The notes beneath the pieces are model-generated. The model was given only the letters and a program-made list of their open reading frames with translations, was not told the DNA's origin and searched no databases. Shown piece after piece: positions 53,681-63,275 of a stretch of DNA of 64,000 bases. Position numbers and translations under genes: made by a program. Numbering within the stretch: the first letter of the stretch is position 1; every line of letters starts with the position of its first letter. This DNA is from Flavisolibacter longurius (GTDB lineage: Bacteria > Bacteroidota > Bacteroidia > Chitinophagales > Chitinophagaceae). The DNA is taken from positions 248,001 through 312,000 of the forward strand of contig JABUMY010000004.1 in NCBI GenBank assembly GCA_013327885.1, written 5' to 3'.

Positions 53681-54705
53681 GCTCCTTTGAATTGCCGTAA
53701 GAATCGTATATCATTTTCGCTGAAGAGGCGAATGTCGTTGACATCGTACATGAGAAGGGCCGGTCGTTCAATGCCCATCCCAAAGGCAAAGCCCGTGTAT
53801 TTTTCAGGGTCGATGCCGCAATTCTCCAAAACGGCCGGGTGCACCATGCCGCAGCCCAGGATCTCCACCCAACCGGTTTGCTTGCAAATGCGGCAGCCTT
53901 TGCCACCACAGATAAAGCAGCTAATGTCCATTTCGGCACTCGGCTCGGTAAATGGAAAATAGGAGGGGCGGAAGCGCACTTTTACATCTTTACCAAACAT
54001 CTCCTTCACAAAAAAGTAAAGCGTTTGTTTCAGGTCGGCGAACGAAACGGCCTCGTCAATGTAAAGCCCTTCCACCTGGTGGAAAAAGCAGTGCGAACGG
54101 GCAGAGATGGTTTCGTTGCGGTATACACGGCCGGGGCAAATAATACGGATGGGCAGGTCGCCCCGTTTCATTTCCCGGATCTGGATATTGCTGGTATGGG
54201 TGCGCAGCAGCCAATCTGGGTTCTGGTGAATGTAAAACGTATCCTGCATGTCCCTGGCCGGGTGGTTTTCGGGAAGATTAAGTGCTGTAAAGTTGTGCCA
54301 GTCGTCCTCGATCTCGGGACCGTCGGCTACCGAAAAGCCCAGGCGCTGGAAGATGGAAACAATGCGGTTTCGCATCAGCGTTATCGGGTGCCGCGAGCCG
54401 ATCTCCACCGGGTCGCCGGGAAGCGACAGGTCGGTTTCATTGGCCGTCGCCTGGGCGCCGTCCGTTGCCAGTGCTTTTGCATTTTCGTATTTAGCTTCGG
54501 CAAAGCTCTTGAACTCGTTCATCAACTGTCCCGCTTCTTTTTTGCGCTCAACGGGCACATTCTTCATCTCCCCAAACAGGGATTTTAAAATTCCTTTTGT
54601 ACCCAGGAACTTTATGCGGTATTCTTCCAGTTGTTGCGGGTTGGCGATCTCGTATCCTTCGATTTCGCTGCGATACGATTCAATTTGCTGTAGCAATGCT
54701 TCCAT
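53674..54705 (-). CDS. pheS: Phenylalanine--tRNA ligase alpha subunit
   Basis: Start at the ATG at 54705 (MEALLQQIESYRSEI, 343 residues). A coiled N terminus, then the class II core: GSRHPITLMRNRI, HPARDMQDTFYI, LLRTHTSNIQIR and FAFGMGIERPALLMYDVNDIRLF. It charges tRNA-Phe with PheT, not adjacent. A CFICGGKGCRICKQTGW Cys-rich insert (four Cys) is usual in this phylum. Confidence 0.95.
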   Translation of the reverse strand: MEALLQQIESYRSEIEGYEIANPQQLEEYRIKFLGTKGILKSLFGEMKNVPVERKKEAGQLMNEFKSFAEAKYENAKALATDGAQATANETDLSLPGDPVEIGSRHPITLMRNRIVSIFQRLGFSVADGPEIEDDWHNFTALNLPENHPARDMQDTFYIHQNPDWLLRTHTSNIQIREMKRGDLPIRIICPGRVYRNETISARSHCFFHQVEGLYIDEAVSFADLKQTLYFFVKEMFGKDVKVRFRPSYFPFTEPSAEMDISCFICGGKGCRICKQTGWVEILGCGMVHPAVLENCGIDPEKYTGFAFGMGIERPALLMYDVNDIRLFSENDIRFLRQFKGAV

Positions 54706-55008
54706 GGCGGCAAAGATAGGGGAGATGAAATTCGGGAGCCGGCAGTTCATCGTTCAAAGTTTACGGCTCACGGTTTACCGTATACCGTTGTTTTTCGAAT
54801 GCCGTATCCCTATCCGCTCTTCGATCACCCTTGCCAGCCAACTACAAACTATAAACCCCAAACTCCAAACTCCAAACACAAAACCGCCTTCCTTTGTATG
54901 CCGATAATGCCCGTTGATACCTGCCATGCAGGGGTTGGTAAATTTTCATGCAACCTTTCCCCGCATTCGGGTTTCTTTACAGATATTGCATCACCAAAAA
55001 ATACATGC
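54706..55008. repeat. AACTCCAAACTCC and ACGGTTTACCG words, pheS-M16 gap
   Basis: Low-complexity words such as GTTTACGGCTCACGG (54757-54772) and CCCCAAACTCCAAACTCC (54856-54875). No gene or strong inverted pair is seen; the promoters of pheS and the M16 gene must lie here. Confidence 0.6.
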
Positions 55009-56343
55009 ATGAAGAAGTGGATACTCCTCTTTTCGGCCGGTGTGCTGCTGAGCACCGCATCCAGTGCGCAAGACCGGAAGATAGCCTTTGAGAAATACAC
55101 CCTGCCAAACGGCCTGAAAGTGATCCTGCACCAGGATAATTCGGCACCTGTAGTAGCCGTAACAACCCTCTACCATGTGGGATCGAAGAATGAAGACACG
55201 GCCCGTACCGGCTTTGCCCACTTTTTTGAGCACCTCCTGTTCGAAGGTTCGGAGAACATCAAGCGGGGCGAATTTATGAAGTACGTGAATGATGCCGGTG
55301 GCAACCTGAACGCCAATACCTCGCAGGACAGAACATTTTACTACGAATTGCTCCCCTCTAACCAGTTAAAGCTGGGTCTTTGGCTGGAAAGCGAACGTAT
55401 GGGCTTTGCCAAGATTGAGCAGGTAGGCGTAAACACACAGCGGGAAGTGGTAAAGGAAGAAAAGCGCCAGCGCATGGACAACCAGCCTTATGGCAGCATT
55501 CTTACCGAAACCCTCAAGCGTGCCTACAAAGTGCATCCCTACCGCTGGGCGCCCATCGGCAGCATGGACCACCTGAACGCCGCCAAGCTGGAAGAGTTCA
55601 TTGATTTTTACAAGACGTTTTATGTTCCCAATAACGCCGTGCTTTCCATTGCCGGTGATTTCAATATTGCCGAAACCAAAAAGCTGATCGAAGAATATTT
55701 TGGCCCCATCCCCAAAGGCACTAAGGCCATTCCACGGCCGGCCGTAACAGAGCCGGCACTGGGCGGCGAAGTTCGTGCTACCGTTGAAGACAACATTCAA
55801 CTGCCGGCCGTTATCCAGGCCTACCGGGCACCCAAGCAGGGCAGCGATGAATATTATGCGTTCAACATGCTGTCGTCTATTTTATCCGGTGGTCCTTCCA
55901 GCCGTATGAACAAGGTGTTGGTGGATCAAAAGCAACTAGCTGTACAGGCCATGTCGCTGCCCTTCTTTAATGAAGACGCCGGCCTTTTCATCAACCTTGC
56001 CATTGCCAACATGGGCATTAAGCCCGATGCACTGGAAGCCAGCATCGACAGCGTGGTGAACGACCTGAAGCTGAAGCTGGTATCGGAGGAAGAATTCCAG
56101 AAAGTAAAAAACCAGATTGAAACTGGTTTTGTTTCCAGCAACAGCACCATGGCGGGCATTGCCGAAAGCCTGGCCAACTACGAAGTGTATTTTGGCGATG
56201 CTAACCTTATTAACACAGAGCTGGCCCGTTACCAGAAAGTAACCCGCCAGGACCTGCTGAATGTTGCCAAAAAATACCTGAACAAAGACAACCGCGTTGT
56301 GCTGCATTATGTGCAGAAAGGCAAAGCCGGCGGTGCGTTTTAA
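55009..56343 (+). CDS. M16-family zinc peptidase, catalytic partner
   Basis: Start at the ATG at 55009 (MKKWILLFSAGVLLS, signal peptide). The 444-residue protein has the inverted zinc motif HFFEH (about 70-74). It has the two-domain M16 fold, LPNGLKVILHQDNSAP, and a downstream Glu. It is followed 27 nt later by a non-catalytic M16 homologue; together they likely form a periplasmic heterodimeric peptidase. Confidence 0.93.
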   Translation: MKKWILLFSAGVLLSTASSAQDRKIAFEKYTLPNGLKVILHQDNSAPVVAVTTLYHVGSKNEDTARTGFAHFFEHLLFEGSENIKRGEFMKYVNDAGGNLNANTSQDRTFYYELLPSNQLKLGLWLESERMGFAKIEQVGVNTQREVVKEEKRQRMDNQPYGSILTETLKRAYKVHPYRWAPIGSMDHLNAAKLEEFIDFYKTFYVPNNAVLSIAGDFNIAETKKLIEEYFGPIPKGTKAIPRPAVTEPALGGEVRATVEDNIQLPAVIQAYRAPKQGSDEYYAFNMLSSILSGGPSSRMNKVLVDQKQLAVQAMSLPFFNEDAGLFINLAIANMGIKPDALEASIDSVVNDLKLKLVSEEEFQKVKNQIETGFVSSNSTMAGIAESLANYEVYFGDANLINTELARYQKVTRQDLLNVAKKYLNKDNRVVLHYVQKGKAGGAF

Positions 56344-56370
56344 GTTAACCTGAACTACAAAAAATCAAAG

Positions 56371-58434
56371 ATGAAAAAGATCATTATAGCCTTTTTAGCC
56401 CTGGTGCCAACGGTGCTGCTGGCACAGATCGACAGGAGCAAAGCGCCAAAGCCGGGACCTGCGCCGGAAATTAAGATTGGCCAGCCCGCAACTTATACCT
56501 TGCCCAACGGCCTGAAAGTATTTGTGGTGCAAAACACCAAGCTTCCCCGGGTAGCGGCCACGCTAACGTTTAATATGGATGGCATTGTAGAAGGTGACAA
56601 GGCCGGCCTTACTTCTATGGGTGGGGAACTGCTGCGCCGTGGTACCACCAAAATGAACAAAGTGCAGTTGGACCAGGCCGTTGACATGCTTGGTGGCAAC
56701 CTCAATACATCGGCCACCAGTGCTTCGGCTTCTTCGCTGAAGCGGAATTTTACAAAGCTGTTGGCGCTGATGAGCGATGTGGTGCTGCGTCCTTCTTTCC
56801 CGGCAGCAGAGCTGGAAAAGATCCGCAAGCAAAGCTTGTCGGGACTACAGGCAGCCAAGGACAACCCTAATGCCATTGCGCAGAACGTGGTGAACCGCCT
56901 GACCTACGGTAAGGACCATCCTTATGGCGATATTGAAACCGAAGAAACCATCAGCAATGTAAAGCTGGAGGATATCAAGAAGTATTTCTCTACGTATTGG
57001 AAGCCAAACAATGCTTTCCTGGTTTTTGTAGGTGACATTACCCCCGCTGATGCGCAAAAATTGGCCACCCAGTATTTTGGAACCTGGCAGAAGGGAGAGG
57101 TTCCCAAGCCTACGTATGCAACACCGCAGCCGCCGGCAAAAACATACATTGCCCTGGTTGACCGTCCGTCAAGCGTACAGAGTGTGATCACGTTTGCAGC
57201 ACCTGTTCCGCTGAAGCCTGGTACGCCAGATGCGATCCCTGCATCGGTGATGAACAATATCCTCGGTGCCGGTTCTACCAGCCGCCTGTTCATGAACCTG
57301 CGGGAGAAATACGGCTTTACTTACGGCGCTTATTCCAGCCTGAGCCCCGACCGCCTGGTGGGTTCGTTCACAGCCAGTGCTTCGGTTCGTAATGAAAAAA
57401 CTGACAGTGCCATTGGCCAGTTCCTGCATGAATTTAACCGCATCCGCACCGAAGAACTGTCGGCAGACGAAGTGACCAATATGAAAAATTACCTCAGTGG
57501 CTCTTTTGCCCGTTCGCTGGAAAGCCCGGGAACCATTGCCAATTTTGCCCTGAACATTGCCCGCTACAACCTGCCTGCCGATTACTACCAGAATTACCTG
57601 AAGAACCTGGCCGCCACCACGCCGCAGTCGGTGCAGGGTGTTGCCACCAAGTATGTAATGCCCGGCAACATGCACGTTGTTGTGGTAGGCAATGCAAAGG
57701 AAATTGCTGAAGGATTATCGAAGTACGGCGAGGTGAAATACTTTAACGTGTATGGACAAGAAGCCGCCGCACCAACCGTAAAATCGGTGGATGCTTCTGT
57801 AACACCCGAAAGCATTTTGCAAAAAGCAGCCAGTGCCTATGGCGATGCCTCGGCTATTGCCGCTTTGAAAGATGTAACCATGACCGGTGCAGCCAACGTA
57901 CAAGGCATGACCATTAACGTGGTTACCAAGCAGGTGTTCCCTTCAGCTTACTCTGAAGAAGTAAGCATGCAGGGCCAGGTGCTGGAAAAAAAGCTGGCAA
58001 AAGACGGTAAGTTTATGGTTCAGGCGCAAGGCCAGCAAAAAGAAGCTGATGAAAAGCAAAAAGAGGAAATGATGGAAACCATGGCTTTTATCGGGGAGAA
58101 GTATATGCTGAATACAAAAGGCTATACGTTTGCGCTGAAAGGCATTGAACCGGTAGAAGGTAAAGATGCCTATGCCATTGCCATTAAAACCCCGGCCAAA
58201 AGAGAGTTCACCAACTATTATGATGTAGCCAGTGGACTGTTGGTAAAGAAAATAACCGAGCAGGAAACACCGCAAGGCAACATCACTGTAACCACTTTGA
58301 TCAGTGGCTACAAACCGATCAACGGAATCCAATTCCCGTCGAAAGTGGTAAATGACCTCGGTATGATGAAGATCGATGTAACGTTCACGGATGTGAAGAT
58401 CAACAGCGGACTAAAAGCCGAAGACATCAAGTAA
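56371..58434 (+). CDS. M16-family peptidase homologue, non-catalytic
   Basis: The 687-residue protein has a signal peptide (MKKIIIAFLALVPTVLLAQ). In place of HxxEH it has TSMGGELLRRG (about 81-91), so it cannot bind zinc. Two M16 halves (about 40-440) are kept. The C-terminal 250 residues form an extra beta domain (VTKQVFPSAYSEEVSMQGQV..., DPxxK-type strands). It probably binds substrate for the upstream catalytic subunit. Confidence 0.9.
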   Translation: MKKIIIAFLALVPTVLLAQIDRSKAPKPGPAPEIKIGQPATYTLPNGLKVFVVQNTKLPRVAATLTFNMDGIVEGDKAGLTSMGGELLRRGTTKMNKVQLDQAVDMLGGNLNTSATSASASSLKRNFTKLLALMSDVVLRPSFPAAELEKIRKQSLSGLQAAKDNPNAIAQNVVNRLTYGKDHPYGDIETEETISNVKLEDIKKYFSTYWKPNNAFLVFVGDITPADAQKLATQYFGTWQKGEVPKPTYATPQPPAKTYIALVDRPSSVQSVITFAAPVPLKPGTPDAIPASVMNNILGAGSTSRLFMNLREKYGFTYGAYSSLSPDRLVGSFTASASVRNEKTDSAIGQFLHEFNRIRTEELSADEVTNMKNYLSGSFARSLESPGTIANFALNIARYNLPADYYQNYLKNLAATTPQSVQGVATKYVMPGNMHVVVVGNAKEIAEGLSKYGEVKYFNVYGQEAAAPTVKSVDASVTPESILQKAASAYGDASAIAALKDVTMTGAANVQGMTINVVTKQVFPSAYSEEVSMQGQVLEKKLAKDGKFMVQAQGQQKEADEKQKEEMMETMAFIGEKYMLNTKGYTFALKGIEPVEGKDAYAIAIKTPAKREFTNYYDVASGLLVKKITEQETPQGNITVTTLISGYKPINGIQFPSKVVNDLGMMKIDVTFTDVKINSGLKAEDIK

Positions 58435-58460
58435 GCATTACCGTTAGTGATACAAAAGCT

Positions 58461-58490
58461 GCCATTGTTGAAAAGCAATGGCAACTTTTT
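58461..58490 (+). terminator. Terminator of the M16 operon
   Basis: GCCATTG (58461-58467) with CAATGGC (58476-58482), loop TTGAAAAG, followed by AACTTTTTTT. Confidence 0.85.
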
Positions 58491-58499
58491 TTGTGGCAA

Positions 58500-58592
58500 T
58501 ACACGTTTGATATTTGATGTTCGAGGTTTGAGGTTCGATGTTAAGTGTTTGCCGTTTCTCGTTTCTCGTTTGACGTTTTCCGTTTGCCATTT
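58500..58592. repeat. CGTTTCTCGTTTGACG-type low-complexity repeat
   Basis: GTTTGATATTTGATGTTCG, GAGGTTCGATG and CGTTTCTCGTTTCTCGTTTG fill the space between two terminators. No inverted partner is seen. Confidence 0.65.
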
Positions 58593-58603
58593 CACCAAAA
58601 GAA

Positions 58604-58632
58604 AAACCCTGGTCTTTTGCAGGCCAGGGTTT
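58604..58632 (-). terminator. Terminator of adk
   Basis: AAACCCTGG (58604-58612) with CCAGGGTTT (58624-58632); on the minus strand it is followed by a T-run. Confidence 0.8.
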
Positions 58633-58656
58633 TTTATAAAGAAGTAGAATCGCCGT

Positions 58657-59250
58657 TTAAGATTGTGCGGCTAACTCATTTTTTTTTTCGATGCTGCTGC
58701 TCAATTTTTGAAAAATGTCATCCACCGAACCTTCGCCGGGAATGCTTTCAAACTTGTTCTGCTCAGCGTAATAATCCGCCACCGGTTCGGTTTCGTTCTT
58801 ATACACCGAAAAACGTTTGCGGATCACCGCTTCATCGGTATCGTCGCTGCGGCCGGAGGTTTTGCCCCTTTCCAGCAGGCGCCGAACCAGCTCGTCTTCT
58901 GACACTTCCAGCGCCAGCACTTTGGTGATGCTGGTTTTTTTCAGTGCCAGTAACTTGTCCAGGGCTTCGGCCTGGGCAATGGTGCGGGGAAAACCATCAA
59001 ACAAAAAGCCTTTGGCATTGGGGTGTTTTACAAGGCAGGTATCAATCATGCCTATCACCACTTCGTCGGGCACCAGTTGGCCCTTGTCCATAAAGTTTTT
59101 GGCTTCCAGGCCCAGCGGTGTTTTTTCGCTGATCTCCTGGCGCAGGAGATTACCTGTTGATAAATGGATGAGTCCAAACTGCTCAACTATTTTTTCTGAC
59201 TGTGTGCCTTTGCCGCTGCCCGGAGGGCCGAATAGAATCAAATTAAACAT
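58657..59250 (-). CDS. adk: Adenylate kinase
   Basis: The 197-residue protein begins MFNLILFGPPGSGKGTQSEKI (P-loop). FDGFPRTIAQAEAL (about 85-98) and a shortened LID (RLLERGKTSGRSDDTDEAVIRKR) follow. It interconverts ATP, ADP and AMP. The LID lacks the zinc-finger Cys. Confidence 0.97.
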   Translation of the reverse strand: MFNLILFGPPGSGKGTQSEKIVEQFGLIHLSTGNLLRQEISEKTPLGLEAKNFMDKGQLVPDEVVIGMIDTCLVKHPNAKGFLFDGFPRTIAQAEALDKLLALKKTSITKVLALEVSEDELVRRLLERGKTSGRSDDTDEAVIRKRFSVYKNETEPVADYYAEQNKFESIPGEGSVDDIFQKLSSSIEKKNELAAQS

Positions 59251-59272
59251 GTTACGTACTAACCTTAGACGA

Positions 59273-59280
59273 CAAATATA
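59273..59280 (-). promoter_or_regulatory. -7 promoter element of adk
   Basis: The minus strand reads TATATTTG, a full TAnnTTTG match, 23 nt before the ATG. Confidence 0.6.
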
Positions 59281-59460
59281 GGGGAAAAGGGCTGAATAGC
59301 CGGCAGGTCACTGTTCGGAGTTGCCCCGCAATAGGCCCTTGTTTAGGGTTTGCAGGTAGCCATAAAACGCTGTGGCATTGAACTTTTTGCCACTGGCAAT
59401 GAACTTTCTTTTCACGTTTTCTTGTCAATCCAAACAGCCGGCTTCAACGTAACTTTAGGT

Positions 59461-60015
59461 ATGAAACGTTTTGCGCTGTTGCTACCCCTGGCTTTTTTCT
59501 TGCAGTTCTGCACCTATTCACAAACAACAAAAACAAATAGCATGGATTCGTTGAAAAAAAATAATCCTGTTTACTCTCATACCGATACAAGTAAAGTAAA
59601 CCTGAGCGAAGAAGAATGGAAAAAGGTATTGCCTGCAGATGTGTATTACATTGCCCGGCAAAAAGGCACTGAGCGGCCCTGGACCTCGCCATTTGAAACC
59701 TTAAAGGACAAAGGCACCTATTACTGCGCCGCTTGCGGCAATGCGCTTTTTGTAAGTGATACCAAGTTTGAAAGCGGCTGTGGCTGGCCCTCGTTTTACG
59801 AACCCATCAGCAAGGGCTCCATTATTTACCAGCCCGATAACAGCCACGGCATGGAACGGACCGAGGTGGTTTGCGGCCGTTGCAAATCGCACCTGGGTCA
59901 TGTGTTTGAAGATGGCCCCCCGCCAACCGGTTTGCGCTATTGCATCAACGGTGTGGTGCTGGACTTTAAAAAAGCACAGGAAGCGGAAAAAGCCTACAAA
60001 AAGTCGGAACCGTGA
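59461..60015 (+). CDS. msrB: Methionine-R-sulfoxide reductase B, lipoprotein-like
   Basis: Start at the ATG at 59461 ([17 protein letters not shown]; a lipobox-like LQFC, Cys17). The 184-residue MsrB domain has CAAC and CGRC zinc pairs, [12 protein letters not shown] and the catalytic RYCING. It repairs methionine R-sulfoxide, here exported to the periplasm. Confidence 0.95.
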   Translation: MKRFALLLPLAFFLQFCTYSQTTKTNSMDSLKKNNPVYSHTDTSKVNLSEEEWKKVLPADVYYIARQKGTERPWTSPFETLKDKGTYYCAACGNALFVSDTKFESGCGWPSFYEPISKGSIIYQPDNSHGMERTEVVCGRCKSHLGHVFEDGPPPTGLRYCINGVVLDFKKAQEAEKAYKKSEP

Positions 60016-60050
60016 TTGGTTGGATTTTTAGGATGAAGTGGATATAAAAA

Positions 60051-60085
60051 AAAGAGTCGTTCTACACAGAACGACTCTTTTTTTA
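60051..60085. terminator. Bidirectional terminator msrB/dusB
   Basis: AAAGAGTCGTTCT with AGAACGACTCTTT, loop ACACA, flanked by A and T runs; serves both convergent genes. Confidence 0.9.
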
Positions 60086-60136
60086 TAAGGAAATTGTCAA
60101 GCCATACAGGTTCTTCTTTACGGTACTTTCCGTTTC

Positions 60137-61192
60137 CTAATCTTTGTTCAGTTTACAAAAGCCCGGGCCCGCCATCATAGCGTCCATGTCAACCGTGCGG
60201 GGAATAAATTCAAACCCGCTGTATTGCTGTTCGATCTCGTCCAACACAGGATCAATTTCTTCGATGCCCGGAAGCGTTACCAGCTTCGCCCTGTATTCGC
60301 GGATGTTGGGAAGTCCGCGCAAATAGTTGCTGTAGTGGCGGCGCATTTCATAAATACCGGCTTTGGGGCCTTTCCACTCCACCGAACGATAAAGGTGCTG
60401 GCGAATAACAGCAACACGCTGCTGCACGGTGGGTGGTGGCAGGTGTTCCCCGGTTTTAATATAGTGCTTGATCTCGTTAAAGATCCAAGGATAGCCAATC
60501 GCGGCACGGCCGATCATAATACCATCCACACCATATCGGCTTTTGTATTCCACCGCTTTTTCCGGTGAATCAATATCGCCGTTGCCAAAAATGGGGATAT
60601 GAATGCGGGGATTGTTCTTTACCCTTGCGATGGGTTCCCAGTTGGCTACGCCTTTGTACAACTGGCAGCGGGTGCGGCCATGTATGGACAGCGCTTTGAT
60701 ACCCACATCCTGCAGGCGTTCCGCCACTTCTTCAATGTTGATGGTGGCATCGTCCCAGCCCAGCCGCGTTTTAACGGTTACCGGCAGCGACGTAGAGTTC
60801 ACCACCGCTTTGGTGAGCCGAACCATCAGGTCAATGTCTTTCAGCACGGCGGCACCGGCGCCTTTGGTTACCACTTTTTTTACCGGGCAGCCAAAGTTGA
60901 TGTCGAGCAGGTCGGGGTTCACCGTATCCACAATTTTGGCGCTGAGTGCCATGGCTTCTTCATCGCCGCCAAAGATCTGTATGCCCACGGGGCGTTCGTT
61001 GTCGAAGATGTCGAGCTTTTGCCGGCTTTTCATCGCATCGCGGATCAGGCCTTCGCTGCTGATGAATTCTGTGTACAGCAGGTCGGCGCCTTCTGCTTTG
61101 CAGACGGCCCTGAATGGCGGATCGCTTACATCTTCCATCGGTGCCAGCAGCAGCGGAAAAGAGGGAAGGGTTATGTTGTCAATTTTTACCAA
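60137..61192 (-). CDS. dusB: tRNA-dihydrouridine synthase
   Basis: The 351-residue FMN enzyme has LLAPMEDVSDPPFR (about 15-28), INFGCPVKKVVTKGAGAAVL (about 98-117, catalytic Cys), HGRTRCQLYKG (about 180-190) and FGNGDI. It reduces uridines of tRNA. It is divergent from the CPBP gene; the class (DusB) is by sequence style. Confidence 0.95.
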   Translation of the reverse strand: MVKIDNITLPSFPLLLAPMEDVSDPPFRAVCKAEGADLLYTEFISSEGLIRDAMKSRQKLDIFDNERPVGIQIFGGDEEAMALSAKIVDTVNPDLLDINFGCPVKKVVTKGAGAAVLKDIDLMVRLTKAVVNSTSLPVTVKTRLGWDDATINIEEVAERLQDVGIKALSIHGRTRCQLYKGVANWEPIARVKNNPRIHIPIFGNGDIDSPEKAVEYKSRYGVDGIMIGRAAIGYPWIFNEIKHYIKTGEHLPPPTVQQRVAVIRQHLYRSVEWKGPKAGIYEMRRHYSNYLRGLPNIREYRAKLVTLPGIEEIDPVLDEIEQQYSGFEFIPRTVDMDAMMAGPGFCKLNKD

Positions 61193-61253
61193 GGGAATGA
61201 TGATTGATGTTTACCGGCTTATCTTGCAGCCTTTCAGCTTTTCAGATCTCCCT

Positions 61254-61290
61254 CTAAACCTCACAGGTCTTTAAGACCTGTGAGGTTTAG
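61254..61290. repeat. 37-nt perfect palindrome between dusB and CPBP gene
   Basis: CTAAACCTCACAGGTCTT (61254-61271) and its exact complement (61273-61290) around one T. No T-run; it is in a divergent promoter region, so more likely a repeat or binding site than a terminator. Confidence 0.75.
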
Positions 61291-61342
61291 AAGGTGGTCC
61301 GGAGCATAAACCGCGAAATTAGCCTACAGAAAGGAAGTCACT

Positions 61343-62305
61343 ATGCAAACATATCTTAAAACAAGACCGGCCTGGACGCAACTGCTTCTTTTCCTTGGAT
61401 TGGCCTTTGGTCTTTTTACCATTGCGGTGATGATTGGGTCGGCCCTGCTTTCCAAAATGACCGGCATCAGCATGTTTGCACTCCAGGACGGTAAAAGCTT
61501 TGAGCAAACCAACCCCGGGCTGCTGACCTATATGCGGGGCATGATCCTGCTGCAGTTTCTTTTTCTTTTCACCATTCCTTCCTTGCTGTTTGCCTATTTT
61601 TCTGACCCAAAGCCGGGAGAATACCTCGGCCTGAAAGCACCGCACCATTCGCAGTACTGGATACTGGGTCTGTTGCTGATCATTGTCGCTTACCCTTTTG
61701 TTGAATACATCGGTTACCTCAATCACAAGATCCCTGTTGGCGAAAGCACGGCACGTTGGATGAAAGGCATGGAGGAAGAAGCCGGCCGGCAGATCCGGTT
61801 TATGCTCCGCGACCGTTCGGTGGGTGAGCTGATCAAAAACCTTGTTTTTATTGCGCTGTTTGCCGGTGTGGGTGAGGAGTTGTTCTTCCGCGGCATCATT
61901 CAGCGCATTTTTATTCGCATGACGCAAAATCCCTGGGTGGGCATTTTGCTGACAGCGGCTATTTTCTCGGGCATGCACTTCCAGTTTTACGGCTTTTTTC
62001 CGCGGTTCCTTTTGGGTATTTTGCTGGGCGCCATCTACTGGTACAGCGGCAGCATGTGGACGGCCATCCTGGCGCATTTTCTTTACGATGCCGTGATCAT
62101 CCTGGTGGTTTATTTCAACCCGCAACTGCTGGCCAATCCAGAAACCACCATCATACAGGGACAAACGCTGCAATTGCTGGCGGGTGCAGCGGTAAGCCTT
62201 GTACTCACCATTGTGCTGCTGCGCTACATGAAAAAGCGATCAGCAACGAGCTACCAGGAGGTGTACCGCGATGATTTCAGCAAACCGGACCAATTTAGTT
62301 TTTAG
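61343..62305 (+). CDS. CPBP-family intramembrane protease
   Basis: The 320-residue protein has about eight membrane helices. The glutamic protease motif EELFFRGIIQRIF (about 177-189; EExxxR), then SGMHFQFYGFFPRF (His), and a third AHFLYDAVI (His/Asp) are those of CPBP/CAAX proteases. Substrate unknown. It ends 2 nt before cdsA, so they form an operon. Confidence 0.92.
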   Translation: MQTYLKTRPAWTQLLLFLGLAFGLFTIAVMIGSALLSKMTGISMFALQDGKSFEQTNPGLLTYMRGMILLQFLFLFTIPSLLFAYFSDPKPGEYLGLKAPHHSQYWILGLLLIIVAYPFVEYIGYLNHKIPVGESTARWMKGMEEEAGRQIRFMLRDRSVGELIKNLVFIALFAGVGEELFFRGIIQRIFIRMTQNPWVGILLTAAIFSGMHFQFYGFFPRFLLGILLGAIYWYSGSMWTAILAHFLYDAVIILVVYFNPQLLANPETTIIQGQTLQLLAGAAVSLVLTIVLLRYMKKRSATSYQEVYRDDFSKPDQFSF

Positions 62306-62307
62306 CG

Positions 62308-63168
62308 ATGGCACTGAACGTACAAACCTTTAAGACCAGGGCTCTTACCGCTGTCATTTTTGTTGCGGTGATGATGGTGGGCCTGCTGTGGAACGAGACC
62401 GCTTTTTTCCTCCTGTTTTCGCTGGTGCATTTTGGTGCCTGGATTGAATACCAGAAACTGGTGGAAGGCTTTAATCCCGATTACAAAAAGATCAGCCCCT
62501 TACACCGCTACGGCATTATGCTGGCCGGCTGGTGCCTGCTGCTGGTGTTCACCAACAACCGCATCTGGTATAACCTTTCCGAAATTGGATTTTGGGCCGG
62601 GCTGGTTTTGGTGATCATCCTTCCGCTTGTAATTCTTTTTGAAGCCAAAGGCGCCCTGGTAAAGAACCTGGCGTATTCGGCATTTGGCGTTCTTTATATT
62701 TCGCTGGCCCTTGCCCTTTTGGTTGGCATCCGCATGCTCTATGGCGTGGAATCTGAAGGTCGCGGTGATTTTGGAAAATACATTGCGCTGACGCTCATCT
62801 TTTCCATCTGGATCAACGACACGATGGCCTATATCGTGGGTTCCTTCATCGGCAAAACGCCGTTCTCCAAGATATCACCCAAAAAAACCTGGGAAGGCAC
62901 CGTGGGTGGGGCTATTCTTTGCGTGGTGGTAATGGCGTTTATTGGCAAAGCGCTGGGACTGTCTTATGTGGATGCTGCGGTTATTGCCGCCCTGGCAGCC
63001 ATTGCCGGTACCTTTGGCGACCTGTTTGAAAGCAAGCTCAAACGCATGGCCGGCGTAAAAGACAGCGGCAGCTTTATGCCGGGTCATGGCGGCTTCCTGG
63101 ACCGCTTCGATTCCCTTTTATTTGCGTCTGTGGTTGTATGGATCTACATGGTGCTGGCGATGCAGTGA
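62308..63168 (+). CDS. cdsA: Phosphatidate cytidylyltransferase
   Basis: The 286-residue integral membrane protein has SPKKTWEGTVGG (about 190-201) and the CDP-alcohol signature GTFGDLFESKLKRMAGVKDSGSFMPGHGGFLDRFDS. It makes CDP-diacylglycerol for phospholipids. It is co-transcribed with the CPBP gene. Confidence 0.96.
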   Translation: MALNVQTFKTRALTAVIFVAVMMVGLLWNETAFFLLFSLVHFGAWIEYQKLVEGFNPDYKKISPLHRYGIMLAGWCLLLVFTNNRIWYNLSEIGFWAGLVLVIILPLVILFEAKGALVKNLAYSAFGVLYISLALALLVGIRMLYGVESEGRGDFGKYIALTLIFSIWINDTMAYIVGSFIGKTPFSKISPKKTWEGTVGGAILCVVVMAFIGKALGLSYVDAAVIAALAAIAGTFGDLFESKLKRMAGVKDSGSFMPGHGGFLDRFDSLLFASVVVWIYMVLAMQ

Positions 63169-63275
63169 GAAAAGCTGTGAGCTGTGAGCCATGAGCTTTG
63201 AGCTTTTGTTTTCGAATTACTAATAGTGAACCTTGCGCTGTAAGCTACCAACCCCAAACGCCAAACCCCAAACTC
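63169..63275. repeat. AGCTGTGAGCTGTGAGC and CCCCAAACGCC words, cdsA-amidase gap
   Basis: Two low-complexity types: AGCTGTGAGCTGTGAGCC (63173-63190) and CCAAACGCCAAACCCC (63255-63271). No gene. Confidence 0.65.

Noticed and set aside
61319-62173. Minus-strand frame of about 285 codons opposite the CPBP gene
   Set aside because: It is rich in Gln, His and Arg, without motifs; the CPBP motifs on the plus strand decide.
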